In this document: piece by piece, positions 30,283 to 39,867 of the stretch
How the letters are laid out: each line of letters opens with the position of its first letter
Numbering within the stretch: position 1 is the first letter of the stretch
Made by a program: the position numbers and the translations under genes
Source of the DNA: CAVVJA01 sp963801715
Lineage (GTDB): Bacteria; Actinomycetota; Actinomycetes; Mycobacteriales; Jatrophihabitantaceae
Assembly (NCBI GenBank): GCA_963801715.1
Contig: CAWDGB010000009.1
Coordinates: 178,628 to 242,627 of the forward strand
Direction: 5' to 3'
Length of the DNA: 64,000 bases
The notes under the pieces: model-generated
What the model was told of the DNA's origin: nothing
The model's database searches: none
What the model saw: only the letters and a program-made list of their open reading frames with translations

Positions 30283-31941
30283 TCACGTGACGGCAGCAGC
30301 GGCCGCGCGGCCAGCAATTCGACCTGAGAACAGGCAGCCGCCGAGGAACGTGCCCTCCAGCGCGCGGTAGCCATGTACGCCGCCTCCGCCGAATCCGGCC
30401 GCCTCACCGGCAGCGAAGACCCCGGAAAGGGGCTGACCGTCCGAACCCAGGACCCGGGCCGACAGGTCGGTCTCGAGCCCACCCAGCGTCTTGCGGGTGA
30501 GCACGTGGCAGCGCACCGCGACGAGGGAATCGCCGGAACCGTCGAGGAAGCGATGGGGCCGGACGATACGGGTCAACCGATCGCCCACATATCTCCGGGC
30601 GGCCGCGGTCGCGACGACCTGTGGATCTTTGCCCAGGCCGGAGGCAACCTGCTGGTCGCGGGCCATGATGAGGCGCCGGAGCGCGTTGGCCTCGATGAGA
30701 TCGGTGCCGGTGAGCTCGTTCATTCCCTTCGCGAGCTCGGCCACGGTGGGCCGTACGACGAAATCGACACCGCGATCGAGGAATGCCTGAACCGGTCCGG
30801 TCGGTCCGCCACGGGCCCGGCCGATCACCTGGCGCAGATCCTTGCCGGTCAGATCCGGATTCTGTTCCGATCCGGACAGCGCGAACTCGGTGGACAGCGT
30901 CCGGCGGTCGAGCACCAGCCAGGAGTAGTCGTATCCGGTTGAGGTGATGTGCCGCAGTGCGCCGAGCGAGTCGAAGCCTGGAAATAGCGGCGGCGGCAAC
31001 CGCTCACCCGCGGCATCGAGCCACAGGGGTGACGGCCCGGACAGAATCCTGATTCCGTGCGCGGTCCACACCGGTGAGTGGTTCAGGACGCCTTCTGGGT
31101 AATGCCACATCCGATCAGCGTTGATAATCCGGCCGCCTGCGCGTTCGGTGACGCCGAGCATCACGCCGTCGACATAGTCGGGCACACCGGAGATCATGCG
31201 GGCCGGGGCGGCGCCCCAACTCGCGGGCCAGTTCCGCCGGACCAGCTCGTGATTGCCGCCGATGCCGCCCGACGCGACGATCACCGCCTGCGCGCCGAGT
31301 GCGAAGTCGCCGACAACCTCCCGCGTACTTGGCGCACCCCGCGGGACGTTGCTCGGGACCAGGATCTCCCCCGCGACACCGGTCACCGCGCCGTCGTGCA
31401 TCGCCAGGGAGGTGACCCGGTGCCGGAATCGCAGCTCGATCGTCCCGTTGTCGACGGCGGTTCGCACCCGGCGGAGGAACGGTTCGAGCACGCCCGGGCC
31501 GGTGCCCCACGTCACGTGGAATCGAGGTACCGAGTTGCCGTGAGCGCCGGCGCCCGAGACCCCATATCCGCCGCGTTCGGCCCACTGGACGATCGGGAAC
31601 CAGCGCATTCCCTGGCCCGCCAGCCAGGCCCGCTTCTCACCGGCGGCAAACTCGACATATGCCTCGGCCCACTGCCGAGGCCAGTAGTCTTCGGGCCGGT
31701 CGAACGAGGCCGAGCCCAGCCAGTCCGCCAGGGCGAGGTCTCGGGAGTCGTGCACGCGCAGCCGGCGTTGTTCGGGGGAGTTCACGAACATCAGCCCGCC
31801 GAACGACCAGAACGCCTGCCCGCCCAGAGAGGCGGCCGGCTCCTGGTCGAGGACGATCACCCGGCGGCCGGCGTCAGCGAGCTCAGCGGAGGCCACGAGG
31901 CCGGCGAGGCCGGCCCCTACGACCACGACGTCCGCGTCCAT
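30283..31941 (-). CDS. FAD-binding dehydrogenase (KstD/succinate dehydrogenase flavoprotein-like)
   Basis: This is a 552-residue flavoprotein. The N-terminal dinucleotide fold is VVVGAGLAGLVASAELADAG, ending with the ribose-binding acidic strand VIVLDQE. A second FAD segment near the C-terminus is SGVFAAGEAAGFGGGGVHG. The middle carries VIVASGGIGGNHELV. The family (FAD_binding_2) includes 3-ketosteroid delta-1-dehydrogenases and fumarate reductase-like enzymes, and this subgroup is usually annotated only as FAD-binding dehydrogenase, so no substrate is claimed. ATG 31941 is a clear start. It is divergent from rpsA. Confidence 0.9.
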   Translation of the reverse strand: MDADVVVVGAGLAGLVASAELADAGRRVIVLDQEPAASLGGQAFWSFGGLMFVNSPEQRRLRVHDSRDLALADWLGSASFDRPEDYWPRQWAEAYVEFAAGEKRAWLAGQGMRWFPIVQWAERGGYGVSGAGAHGNSVPRFHVTWGTGPGVLEPFLRRVRTAVDNGTIELRFRHRVTSLAMHDGAVTGVAGEILVPSNVPRGAPSTREVVGDFALGAQAVIVASGGIGGNHELVRRNWPASWGAAPARMISGVPDYVDGVMLGVTERAGGRIINADRMWHYPEGVLNHSPVWTAHGIRILSGPSPLWLDAAGERLPPPLFPGFDSLGALRHITSTGYDYSWLVLDRRTLSTEFALSGSEQNPDLTGKDLRQVIGRARGGPTGPVQAFLDRGVDFVVRPTVAELAKGMNELTGTDLIEANALRRLIMARDQQVASGLGKDPQVVATAAARRYVGDRLTRIVRPHRFLDGSGDSLVAVRCHVLTRKTLGGLETDLSARVLGSDGQPLSGVFAAGEAAGFGGGGVHGYRALEGTFLGGCLFSGRIAGRAAAAAVT

Positions 31942-32037
31942 GCCGTTACGACCGCGTAAAGAATCCGACGTACCGCATCGGCTCAGCCTAGCGAGAGCGC
32001 CCGCGCCCGTCCAGCAAACCTGCTGAAACCCCCATAA

Positions 32038-32090
32038 GCCCCCGGAATACGGGGGCCGCGTTGACCCTTATAGTGATGATTCCGTATTCT
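32038..32090 (+). promoter_or_regulatory. hairpin and candidate rpsA promoter
   Basis: GCCCCCG (32038-32044) pairs with CGGGGGC (32050-32056). Immediately after is TTGACC (32061-32066), an 18-base spacer and TATTCT (32085-32090), a good vegetative promoter. This leaves a leader of about 160 bases before the rpsA ATG 32259, room for the autoregulation known for S1. Confidence 0.55.
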
Positions 32091-32258
32091 GTGAATCGCG
32101 TCGCAGGGTCTGCGTGCCTCGACCGGGAGCAGGCCACGCTCGTCATGCACGTTTCTCGCTCGTCGACCGTCCCCCGGGGCAGCGGCGGCTCGGCACGTTC
32201 ACCGGCGAAAGGGTCCCTGCAACGTGCCGCTACGAGACATTTGGACACCCCCTCCTTC

Positions 32259-33731
32259 ATGACGTCCACCACCACCGTTTCACCCGCTCCGCTCGCCACG
32301 ACGTCCATCCCGAGTGTCGCAATCAACGACATCGGCTCCGCTGACGACTTCCTGGCCGCGATCGACAAGACGATCAAGTACTTCAACGACGGAGACATCG
32401 TCGAGGGCACCATCGTCAAAGTCGATCGTGACGAGGTCCTGCTCGACATCGGCTACAAGACAGAGGGTGTCATCCCCTCGCGCGAGCTCTCGATCAAACA
32501 CGACGTCGACCCGAACGAGGTCGTCAAGGTCGGTGACGAGATCGAGGCCCTGGTCCTGCAGAAAGAGGACAAAGAGGGTCGTCTGATCCTGTCCAAGAAG
32601 CGCGCCCAGTACGAGCGCGCCTGGGGGACGATCGAGCAGAAGAAGGAGAACGACGAGGTCGTCGAGGGCACGGTCATCGAGGTCGTCAAGGGCGGCCTGA
32701 TCATCGATATCGGCCTTCGCGGTTTCCTGCCCGCGTCGCTGGTTGAGATGCGTCGGGTTCGTGATCTGCAGCCCTACGTCGGCAAGACACTCGAAGCCAA
32801 GATCATCGAGCTGGACAAGAACCGCAACAATGTCGTGTTGTCCCGTCGCGCCTGGCTGGAGCAGACCCAGTCCGAGGTGCGCAGCGAGTTCCTGAACAAG
32901 CTCGTCAAGGGCGCCGTCCGTACCGGTGTCGTTTCTTCCATCGTCAACTTCGGCGCGTTCGTGGACCTCGGCGGCGTCGACGGGCTCGTACACGTGTCGG
33001 AGCTGTCCTGGAAGCACATCGACCATCCGAGTGAGGTCGTCGAGGTCGGTCAGGAGGTCACCGTCGAAGTGCTCGACGTCGACCTGGACCGCGAGCGCGT
33101 TTCGCTCTCGTTGAAGGCCACGCAGGAAGACCCGTGGCGCCAGTTCGCCCGGACCCACCAGATCGGCCAGGTCGTGCCTGGGCGAGTCACGAAGCTCGTC
33201 CCGTTCGGTGCGTTCGTTCGCGTCCAGGACGGTATCGAAGGCCTGGTCCATATCTCGGAACTCGCCGAGCGTCATGTCGAGATCCCGGAACAGGTCGTTC
33301 AGGTCGGCGACGAGCTGCTGGTCAAGGTGATCGACATCGATCTTGAGCGGCGCCGGATATCGTTGTCGCTCAAGCAGGCCAACGAGGGCGCCCTGACCGA
33401 AGACAGCTTCGACCCCGCGCAGTACGGCATGGAAGCCCAGTACGACGACAAGGGCAACTACATCTACCCGGAGGGCTTCGATCCGGATAGCCAGGAATGG
33501 CTGCCCGGCTACGAGGGCCAGCGTGAGGCGTGGGAGAAGCGGTACGCCGCCGCTCGTGAACGGTTCGACGCGCACCGCAAGCAGCTCGCCGACGCCCAGC
33601 GGGCCGACGCGGAGGCAGCCGCCGAGGTCGGCGAGGCGACGTCCTACTCGTCTGAGGCCGCCGAGAACAACGGCACCCTGGCCACGGACGAAGCGTTGGC
33701 GGCATTGCGGGAGAAGCTCGCCGGCCGCTGA
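32259..33731 (+). CDS. rpsA: 30S ribosomal protein S1
   Basis: This 490-residue protein has four S1 RNA-binding repeats, starting at about residues 36 (GDIVEGTIVKVDRDEVLLDIG), 121 (VVEGTVIEVVKGGLIIDIG), 206 (VRTGVVSSIVNFGAFVDLGG) and 292 (VVPGRVTKLVPFGAFVRV). Four repeats and a C-terminal acidic/Ala-rich tail are typical of actinobacterial S1, which recruits mRNA and takes part in trans-translation. ATG 32259 is preferred; the frame is open further upstream to 32061, but the family starts near here. rpsA followed by coaE is a conserved order in Actinobacteria. Confidence 0.96.
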   Translation: MTSTTTVSPAPLATTSIPSVAINDIGSADDFLAAIDKTIKYFNDGDIVEGTIVKVDRDEVLLDIGYKTEGVIPSRELSIKHDVDPNEVVKVGDEIEALVLQKEDKEGRLILSKKRAQYERAWGTIEQKKENDEVVEGTVIEVVKGGLIIDIGLRGFLPASLVEMRRVRDLQPYVGKTLEAKIIELDKNRNNVVLSRRAWLEQTQSEVRSEFLNKLVKGAVRTGVVSSIVNFGAFVDLGGVDGLVHVSELSWKHIDHPSEVVEVGQEVTVEVLDVDLDRERVSLSLKATQEDPWRQFARTHQIGQVVPGRVTKLVPFGAFVRVQDGIEGLVHISELAERHVEIPEQVVQVGDELLVKVIDIDLERRRISLSLKQANEGALTEDSFDPAQYGMEAQYDDKGNYIYPEGFDPDSQEWLPGYEGQREAWEKRYAAARERFDAHRKQLADAQRADAEAAAEVGEATSYSSEAAENNGTLATDEALAALREKLAGR

Positions 33732-33760
33732 GCGCCTTAGTCACGAGGGGCCTCGCCGAG

Positions 33761-34456
33761 GTGAACGTCGGGCTGACCGGCGGTCTCGGATCGGGGAAGA
33801 GCACGGTGGCGGCCCTGTTGGGCGAGCGTGGCGCGGTCATCATCGATGCTGACGTCGTCGCTCGAGAGGTAGTCCGAGCAGGCACGCCGGGCTTTGCCGC
33901 CGTCGTCGCCCGATTCGGTCCCGGTGTCGTCGGCCCGGACGGTGAGTTGAATCGCGCCGAGCTGGCTCGAATCGTGTTCGCTGACAGCGACGCCCTCGAC
34001 GACCTGAATGCGATCGTGCATCCACTCGTTGGGTCCCGATCGGCCGAGCTCGCCGCCGCCGCGCCGCCTGGGGCCGTCATCGTCCACGACATCCCACTCC
34101 TCGCCGAGAACGGACTGGGCGATCGGTTCGATGCGGTCGTCGTGGTGCAGGCCGATCGGGAGATCCGGCTCGCCCGGCTTGCCGATCGCGGATTGACACG
34201 AGCCGAAGCGGAAGCCCGCATGGCGGCCCAGGCGAACGATGAGCAGCGCCGAGCCATCGCCGACGAGATCGTGCCCAACGACGGCGACTTGGACTCCCTT
34301 GCCCGCCAGATCGATCGGCTGTGGGATCGCCTCAGTGGAGCCCCGGGCGCTGGTGCCCTCACTAACGCGACTGGTTTGGTGGCCCAAGTAGCATCGGATA
34401 GAGTCATCGGCCGGCGGGCAGTGCACGTGCGCGCTGCCGTCGTCGCGCGGACGTAG
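33761..34456 (+). CDS. coaE: dephospho-CoA kinase
   Basis: This 231-residue enzyme catalyses the last step of coenzyme A synthesis. The P-loop is GLTGGLGSGKSTVA (about residues 4-17), followed by IIDADVVAREVV and the CoaE motif HPLVGSR. The usual length is about 200 residues. The final 35 residues here, after RLWDRLSG, have no family features, and the stop codon lies inside the tRNA-Gly gene (34447). A frameshift or stop loss near 34340 may have extended the frame. Start is GTG 33761, 29 bases after rpsA, so probably co-transcribed. Confidence 0.9.
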   Translation: MNVGLTGGLGSGKSTVAALLGERGAVIIDADVVAREVVRAGTPGFAAVVARFGPGVVGPDGELNRAELARIVFADSDALDDLNAIVHPLVGSRSAELAAAAPPGAVIVHDIPLLAENGLGDRFDAVVVVQADREIRLARLADRGLTRAEAEARMAAQANDEQRRAIADEIVPNDGDLDSLARQIDRLWDRLSGAPGAGALTNATGLVAQVASDRVIGRRAVHVRAAVVART

Positions 34457-34519
34457 CGCAGCTGGTAGCGCATCACCTTGCCAAGGTGAGGGTCGCGGGT
34501 TCGAATCCCGTCGTCCGCT
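34447..34519 (+). tRNA. tRNA-Gly(GCC)
   Basis: Acceptor GCGGACG pairs with CGTCCGC; anticodon stem TCACC/GGTGA encloses TTGCCAA, anticodon GCC; T-loop is TTCGAAT. CCA is not encoded. The first ten bases overlap the end of the coaE reading frame, including its TAG. Confidence 0.95.
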
Positions 34520-34612
34520 CGAAGGCGCCTCCCGGCGGCTGGCAGCTCCGACCTCCCGGTGCGCGGCGGCTGTCAGGCGGCGGGCCGCGGTGATCGGATC
34601 TCGGTCGCACCC

Positions 34613-34684
34613 GGCGGCGTGGCCGAGTGGCTTAGGCAAGGGCCTGCAAAGCCCTGTACGCGGGTTCGATTCCCGCCGCCGCCT
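34613..34684 (+). tRNA. tRNA-Cys(GCA)
   Basis: Acceptor GGCGGCG pairs with CGCCGCC; anticodon stem AGGGC/GCCCT encloses CTGCAAA, anticodon GCA; T-arm GCGGG-TTCGATT-CCCGC. CCA is not encoded. Confidence 0.95.
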
Positions 34685-34715
34685 CGCAATAACGTCGCCT
34701 CAGGCGGCCACATAG

Positions 34716-34790
<75 letters not shown>

Positions 34791-34791
34791 C

Positions 34792-35952
34792 CTACAGGCC
34801 CCGTATTTCGGGGTCTGTAGCCGTTTCTGGAGTGGTCGGCAAGATCCGGATTTCGGCTCCAGTCCGCAACGAGTCCGCAAGAAGTCCGCGAGCGGTCCGC
34901 GCGACGGCGTCCAAACGGTCCGCGACGGCATCCAGATCGTTATCAAACAGGTCCGCATAACGGTCCAAGGTGAGCGCCGCGGAGGCATGCCCGAGCATCC
35001 GCTGCACGGCCTTCACGTTCGCACCGGAGCTGACGGCGAGCGAGGCGGCGGTGTGCCGCAGCTCGTGCGGGGTCAGGCCCGGCTCGCCGATGGACGCGGC
35101 AGCGGCGTCGAACCAGTCGCGGCGCGCGTTGCGGTTCCGGAGCGGCGATCCGCTCGTGGTCGTGAACACCAGGTCGTCGCGGCCCTTGCCGGCGAGGTGA
35201 CGCGCAAGATCGTCGACCAGGATGCGGGGGATGGGTACCGATCGCGACTCGTGCGACTTCGGCGCGCCCCAGACGAGCCGCCCGCCGTTCACCTCGGTCA
35301 TGGCCTCGGCCACGATCACGCGACGCCGCATCAAGTCCAGACGCCCGACTCGCAACGCCGCCAACTCGGACCAGCGAAGACCGCAGTAGGCAAGGACGAG
35401 GACGGCAAGGCGGCCATCGCCTGCAGCCGCCGCGAGTTGCTCGACCTGGGCAGCGGTCAGATACCGACGTCGGCGTTCGCGTATACGAGGAAGGTCGACG
35501 CCGAGAGCCGGGTTCGATGGCAGGCGCCGGTCGCGCACAGCCAAGGAGAGGATGCCGGACAGCACGCCGTGGATTTTGCGTACGTGACCGGCCGACAGAC
35601 CGGAGACAACCAACTGCGCGACCCACACCTGCACGTCGCCGTGTTCGACACGAGTGAGCGGTATTTCCCGCCAGCGGGGCAGGACGTGCGTGCCGAGCAC
35701 CGAGTCGTACAGCGCGCGAGTGGTCGGCTTGAGGCTTACCTTTCCCTTGATCCACTGCTCGGCCAGACTGCCGACCGTCAGGCGGGAGCGGGCGGGATCG
35801 ACGTAGCTGCCGGTCTGGACGGCCGTCGTCACACCGTCGAGCCATGCTTGCGCGTCGACCTTTCTAGCGAAGTGACGCGCGTGCTCTTTGCCCGCGGGGT
35901 CGCGGTACCGGGCCCGCCACTGCCCGTTCGATCGCTTCGTGACACTCGCCAT
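34792..35952 (-). CDS. tyrosine recombinase / phage-type integrase
   Basis: This 386-residue site-specific integrase has an N-terminal AP2-like arm-binding part (SNGQWRARYRDPAGKEHARHF), a SAM-like core-binding domain (about 60-150) and a catalytic domain with Arg in CGLRWSELAALR, the HxxR box in HELRHTAAS, His in MLGHASAALT and the nucleophile Tyr in LDRYADLF. All catalytic residues are present, so it may be active. It lies directly against tRNA-Val, its likely target. No excisionase, replication or phage structural genes follow; the neighbouring genes look like ordinary metabolism, so the element is probably a remnant or a minimal island. Confidence 0.93.
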   Translation of the reverse strand: MASVTKRSNGQWRARYRDPAGKEHARHFARKVDAQAWLDGVTTAVQTGSYVDPARSRLTVGSLAEQWIKGKVSLKPTTRALYDSVLGTHVLPRWREIPLTRVEHGDVQVWVAQLVVSGLSAGHVRKIHGVLSGILSLAVRDRRLPSNPALGVDLPRIRERRRRYLTAAQVEQLAAAAGDGRLAVLVLAYCGLRWSELAALRVGRLDLMRRRVIVAEAMTEVNGGRLVWGAPKSHESRSVPIPRILVDDLARHLAGKGRDDLVFTTTSGSPLRNRNARRDWFDAAAASIGEPGLTPHELRHTAASLAVSSGANVKAVQRMLGHASAALTLDRYADLFDNDLDAVADRLDAVARTARGLLADSLRTGAEIRILPTTPETATDPEIRGL

Positions 35953-36095
35953 CGCGGCGCTCCTTGCTCGCGGTCCGTCCCGACATTGTGCGCTCTGTGT
36001 ACGACAGCCGCGTCCATTAGGTTTGCGCCCGGGCCATCGGGGGTGACGTACCTTGTCGGAAGACAGTTCGGCCTATCCAGGCGTTGTCGACTGTT

Positions 36096-36438
36096 GTTGA
36101 TCAACGCTAGATTTGGCACTCTGGACCCCGGGGCGTTGAACGTCGTTGGTCGGGATCGATAGTTCGTGGAGTCCTTGCACTAACAGAGATCAACTTTCGC
36201 GTGAGGGAGTTGGTCCTTTGTCGCGGTACTGGGCCTGGGCCACAATCCATTCGGTCGCCTCGCGACACTCGCCACCGCGGCACTCCTCGCGTCGCGGCAT
36301 ACACGGCAGTGAGCGCGGCCTTTGACGGGCGCGCAGGCGCCTCCTGAGTCCCTTCGATGAGGTTTTGAAGATCGTTTGTAACGATGCTTGTAAGCCCTGG
36401 ATCTGCTGGCCCGGACGCGTTGGCTTGCGTTGATCAAC
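36096..36438. repeat. GTTGATCAAC repeats upstream of the integrase and its remnant
   Basis: The palindrome GTTGATCAAC occurs at 36096-36105, 144 bases before the integrase start, and at 36429-36438, 154 bases before the degenerate start of a second integrase. Partial copies (GATCAAC) are at about 36188, 36484 and 36565. These may be recombinase or regulator binding sites. The stretch 35953-36788 has no intact gene. Confidence 0.5.
36180..36275 (-). pseudogene. remnant of a second integrase gene (5' end only)
   Basis: From GTG 36275 the minus strand reads ASVARRPNGLW and then AKVDL, matching the start of the intact integrase (ASVTKRSNGQW ... RKVDA) before a stop. The nucleotide similarity to 35880-35955 extends through CGACACTCGCCA-CGCGG-CTCCT. 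It is therefore the beginning of a related integrase whose remainder is gone, left by an earlier integration or a rearrangement at the same tRNA. Confidence 0.6.
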
Positions 36439-36788
36439 ATCGATAGTTTCAGTTCTGATGTGTACCCGATGTGTACCCGCGAAGATCAACACTGAGTGAT
36501 TTCAATCGAACAACGACGCGGGGGCGGATCATTCGAACGCCTATTGCAGGGGGAATGCCAAAAAGATCAACTTGCCGCGTGGTCCTATCGACACCGCAAA
36601 CGGAGCTCTCGATGCCGGGCAGCCGTGAGGGGCATAGGGTCCGCTCATAGGCGATGACCGCGCGTCTTCGGCACCCGCATCTCGGCCACTGTGTCCGACG
36701 CGGTTCGGCTAGGCTTCGACGGCGCTGTTCGCGCGCCGCGGTGGTCGTGACGCTACCCGGTGGGTTGCCGATTCGGAGACGTCCAGTC

Positions 36789-38072
36789 GTGACAGAAGAT
36801 GTGGTGCCCGACGACAGACCGCTGCGCGTTGCGCTGACCTCGTACCGGAGCAAGCCGCATTGCGGCGGCCAGGGCGTGTATGTCCGGCAGCTGTCAGCCG
36901 CCCTCGTCGACCAGGGCCACAGGGTCGAGGTCTTCTCCGGCCCGCCCTACCCCGACCTGGATCCGCGGGTGCCACTGACGAAGGTTCCGAGCCTGGACCT
37001 GTTTGCCGAGGCGAACCCCTGGCGGACCCCACGGTGGTCGGAGTTCAAGACCCTCGTGGACGTACTCGAGTTCGCTATCATGTGCACTGCCGGCTTCCCG
37101 GAGCCGCGCACGTTCAGCAAGCGGGTGGCGCCGATCGTCGCCGCCCGCGCGCACGAGTTCGATGTCGTGCACGACAACCAGACGTTCGGTACAGGGCTGC
37201 TGTCCTTAATGGGAGCCGGCCTGCCGCTCGTCGGGGTGATCCATCACCCGATCACGGCAGACCGCCGGCTGGACATGGCCGGTGCCTCGTGGCAGAAGAA
37301 GCTCACGCTGCGGCGGTGGTACGGGTTCCTGGGCATGCAGGCCAAGGTCGCGCGCCGGATTCCCCTACTCGTCACCCCCTCGCAGAACAGTGCCGAGGTC
37401 TCCGTGCGCGACTTCAGCCTCCGGCCGAGCCAGCTTGTCGTCGTCCCCAACGGGGTGGACACCGGTCTGTTCCGTCCGCGCGGGCCTCGTGTGCCGGGCA
37501 GGATCATCGCTATTAGCAGCGCCGATGTACTGCTGAAGGGCGTCGCGGTGTTACTGCGGGCGCTCGCCATCCTGCCGCCGTCGGTGGACGTAGAGCTGGT
37601 GGTTGTCTCGAAGCTGACGCCCGGCGGCCCGACCGAGAAGCTGGTCGCCGAGCTCGAGCTCGCGACGCGCGTGCGCTTTGTCCACGGTCTCTCCGACGCG
37701 CACCTCGCCGAGTTGATGGCGTCCGCCGAGATCGCGGTCGTCCCTTCGCTCTACGAAGGATTCTCGCTTCCCGCAGTCGAGGCGATGGCATCGGGCACGC
37801 CGCTGATCGCCAGCGACGTGGCCTCCCTGCCGGAGATCGTAGGTCGCGACGGATCCTGCGGCGTGCTCGTCCCGCCGGGCCGCGTGGAGGGCTTCGCCGA
37901 CGCCATCCTCGCTCTGCTGAGCGATCCGGGTCGCCGAGCCGACATCAGTCGTGCGGCGCGCGCCCGGGCCGTCGACCGCTTCAGCTGGTCGGCGACCGCG
38001 GCTGCGACGACCGCGGTCTACCGCCGGGCGATCGCTACACACCGCCGCCCGAAGGTGGCCGAGGCATGCTGA
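36789..38072 (+). CDS. glycosyltransferase family 4 protein
   Basis: This 427-residue GT-B glycosyltransferase uses a nucleotide sugar to glycosylate an acceptor, probably on the inner face of the membrane. The N-terminal domain has HCGGQGVYVRQLSAAL, a glycine-rich donor/acceptor loop. The C-terminal domain has VVPNGVDTGLFRP, then HGLSDAHLAELMASA and the sugar-nucleotide E-x7-E motif SLYEGFSLPAVEAMASGTPL. Start GTG 36789 fits the domain start; the frame is open to 36654. It is first in a four-gene operon with overlaps of 7, 4 and 4 bases. The donor and acceptor are unknown. Confidence 0.9.
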   Translation: MTEDVVPDDRPLRVALTSYRSKPHCGGQGVYVRQLSAALVDQGHRVEVFSGPPYPDLDPRVPLTKVPSLDLFAEANPWRTPRWSEFKTLVDVLEFAIMCTAGFPEPRTFSKRVAPIVAARAHEFDVVHDNQTFGTGLLSLMGAGLPLVGVIHHPITADRRLDMAGASWQKKLTLRRWYGFLGMQAKVARRIPLLVTPSQNSAEVSVRDFSLRPSQLVVVPNGVDTGLFRPRGPRVPGRIIAISSADVLLKGVAVLLRALAILPPSVDVELVVVSKLTPGGPTEKLVAELELATRVRFVHGLSDAHLAELMASAEIAVVPSLYEGFSLPAVEAMASGTPLIASDVASLPEIVGRDGSCGVLVPPGRVEGFADAILALLSDPGRRADISRAARARAVDRFSWSATAAATTAVYRRAIATHRRPKVAEAC

Positions 38073-38773
38073 CGATCGACTACGAGCGTCTCGGTCTCGC
38101 CGAGGGTATGCGGCTGCTCGACCTCGGCTGCGGCCAGGGGCGCCACACCTTCGAGGCGCTGCGCCGCGGTGCGGAGGTCATCGCCGCCGATCTCAACCAG
38201 GCCGATCTCGCGGACGTCGAGATGATGGTGACCGCGATGGCCGAGGCGGCCGAGATCAAGCCGCCCGGCAAGCCGGTCACACACCGCGCGGACGCGCTCG
38301 ACCTGCCCTTTGAGGACGAGTCCTTCGACCGGGTGATCGCCGCTGAGATTCTCGAGCACATCCCAGACGACCGCACCGCCACCGCCGAGATCGCGCGTGT
38401 GACGCGGCGCGGCGGCATCGTGGCTGTCAGCGTGCCGCGCCGTTGGCCGGAGCGCGTCTGCTGGGCCCTGTCAGACGAGTACCACGAGGTCGAGGGCGGC
38501 CACGTGCGGATCTATCGCCGGTCGCAGTTGACCGCTGGCCTGGTCGCCGCGGGCCTCGAACCACTGGGCGGTCATTACGCACACGCGTTGCACTCGCCGT
38601 ACTGGTGGCTGAGGTGCGCGGTGGGCTTGTCGAACGAGAGCGTGCTGACCCGCGCCTACCATCGGATGCTGGTCTGGGACATCCTGAAGGCACCGGCCCT
38701 GACGCGGCGCGGCGAACAGCTGCTCAATCCCGTCCTCGGCAAGAGCCTCGTGCTCTACTTCCGCAAGCCTTGA
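38066..38773 (+). CDS. class I SAM-dependent methyltransferase
   Basis: This 235-residue enzyme has motif I RLLDLGCGQGRHTFEALRRG (about residue 16), the acidic strand-2 end VIAADLNQADL, motif DALDLPFEDESFDRVIAAE and LEHIPDDRTATAEIARVTR. It starts inside the end of the glycosyltransferase gene (7-base overlap) and its TGA overlaps the next gene's TTG. The context suggests it methylates the product of the neighbouring glycosyltransferase or cyclase-like protein. Confidence 0.9.
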   Translation: MLTIDYERLGLAEGMRLLDLGCGQGRHTFEALRRGAEVIAADLNQADLADVEMMVTAMAEAAEIKPPGKPVTHRADALDLPFEDESFDRVIAAEILEHIPDDRTATAEIARVTRRGGIVAVSVPRRWPERVCWALSDEYHEVEGGHVRIYRRSQLTAGLVAAGLEPLGGHYAHALHSPYWWLRCAVGLSNESVLTRAYHRMLVWDILKAPALTRRGEQLLNPVLGKSLVLYFRKP

Positions 38774-39867
38774 CCTCTCTCGCGCTGCCCGGTGTGCTCA
38801 CTGCGCAACAGATCGAGCGCACCGCCGAGCACATCGCGTCTCAACAGTTGTCGTCCGGCCGGATCCCCTGGTTCAGCGGGCACACCGGCGATCCGTGGGA
38901 CCATGTCGAGGCGACGATGGCACTGGCCGTCTGCGGTCTGCACGACGAGGCCCGAAAGGCTTTCGCCTGGAGCGCATCCACACAGGCGGACGACGGAACC
39001 TGGCCGATGGAGATCATCTGGGACGGACGGCAGGAGCGCGTCGTCGACGCAAGCGCAGACACGAACCAGTGCGCGTATCTGGCTGTCGGGGTGTGGCACT
39101 ACTGGCTGCTCACCGGTGACGACGCGTTCGTCAGGTCGCTGTGGCCAGTCGTGCGGAGTGCGATCGACTTCGTCAGCGATCTGCAGCAGCCGGGCGGGGG
39201 CATCAGCTGGGCTCGCGATCCGCTGGGACTTGCGCACAGCGAGGCGCTGCTCACCGGCAGCGCGTGCACGGTGCTGTCCCTGCGGTGTGCGATTGCCCTC
39301 GGCGAGCTAGTCGGTGACTCGCGACCGGACTGGGAGCTGTCCGCAGCGCAACTCGCCCATGCGGTCGCCGTCCACCCGGACGCGTTCGCCGATCGCGGCA
39401 GGTTCTCCATGGACTGGTACTACCCCGTCCTCGGCGGGACAGTCCGAGGGGCGGCCGCGCAGCGCCATCTCGCCGCGCGCTGGGAAGAGTTCGTCGTGCC
39501 AGGGCGCGGGGTGCGGTGCGTATCCGACCGGCCCTGGGTGGCTGCCGCGGAAACGTGCGAGCTTGTCCTCACTCTCGACGCGATCGGAGACCGGAGCCGT
39601 GCCGCGCAGTTGATTCGCGACATCCAGTTCTGCCGTGTGACCGGTGGGGGCTACTGGACCGGCTGGGTCTGGCCGGAGGACGTGTACTGGCCCGAGGAGA
39701 CGACCACTTGGACGGCGGCGGCGGTGATCTTGGCCGCGGATGCGCTGGCCAACCACTCGCCCGCACACGCGCTGTTCCGGGGCGCTGACCTGCCGCGGTT
39801 GCCGGCCGTCGACGAGTGCGGCGGCACTTGTTACGCGCGCGTCGGGAGCGGCAGTCTCGAGCAATGA
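38770..39867 (+). CDS. prenyltransferase/squalene cyclase-like alpha-toroid protein
   Basis: This 365-residue protein is of the kind usually labelled prenyltransferase, built from alpha/alpha hairpins. Visible features are IASQQLSSGRIPWFSG, AFAWSASTQADDGTWPME (a QxxDGxW repeat typical of the squalene cyclase/prenyltransferase fold) and GGYWTGWVWPEDVYWPEE. The acidic DxDD box of class II cyclases is not seen, so enzyme activity is uncertain; six-hairpin glycosidases share the fold. TTG 38770 overlaps the previous stop by four bases (TTGA) and lies where the fold begins. Confidence 0.7.
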   Translation: MTSLALPGVLTAQQIERTAEHIASQQLSSGRIPWFSGHTGDPWDHVEATMALAVCGLHDEARKAFAWSASTQADDGTWPMEIIWDGRQERVVDASADTNQCAYLAVGVWHYWLLTGDDAFVRSLWPVVRSAIDFVSDLQQPGGGISWARDPLGLAHSEALLTGSACTVLSLRCAIALGELVGDSRPDWELSAAQLAHAVAVHPDAFADRGRFSMDWYYPVLGGTVRGAAAQRHLAARWEEFVVPGRGVRCVSDRPWVAAAETCELVLTLDAIGDRSRAAQLIRDIQFCRVTGGGYWTGWVWPEDVYWPEETTTWTAAAVILAADALANHSPAHALFRGADLPRLPAVDECGGTCYARVGSGSLEQ

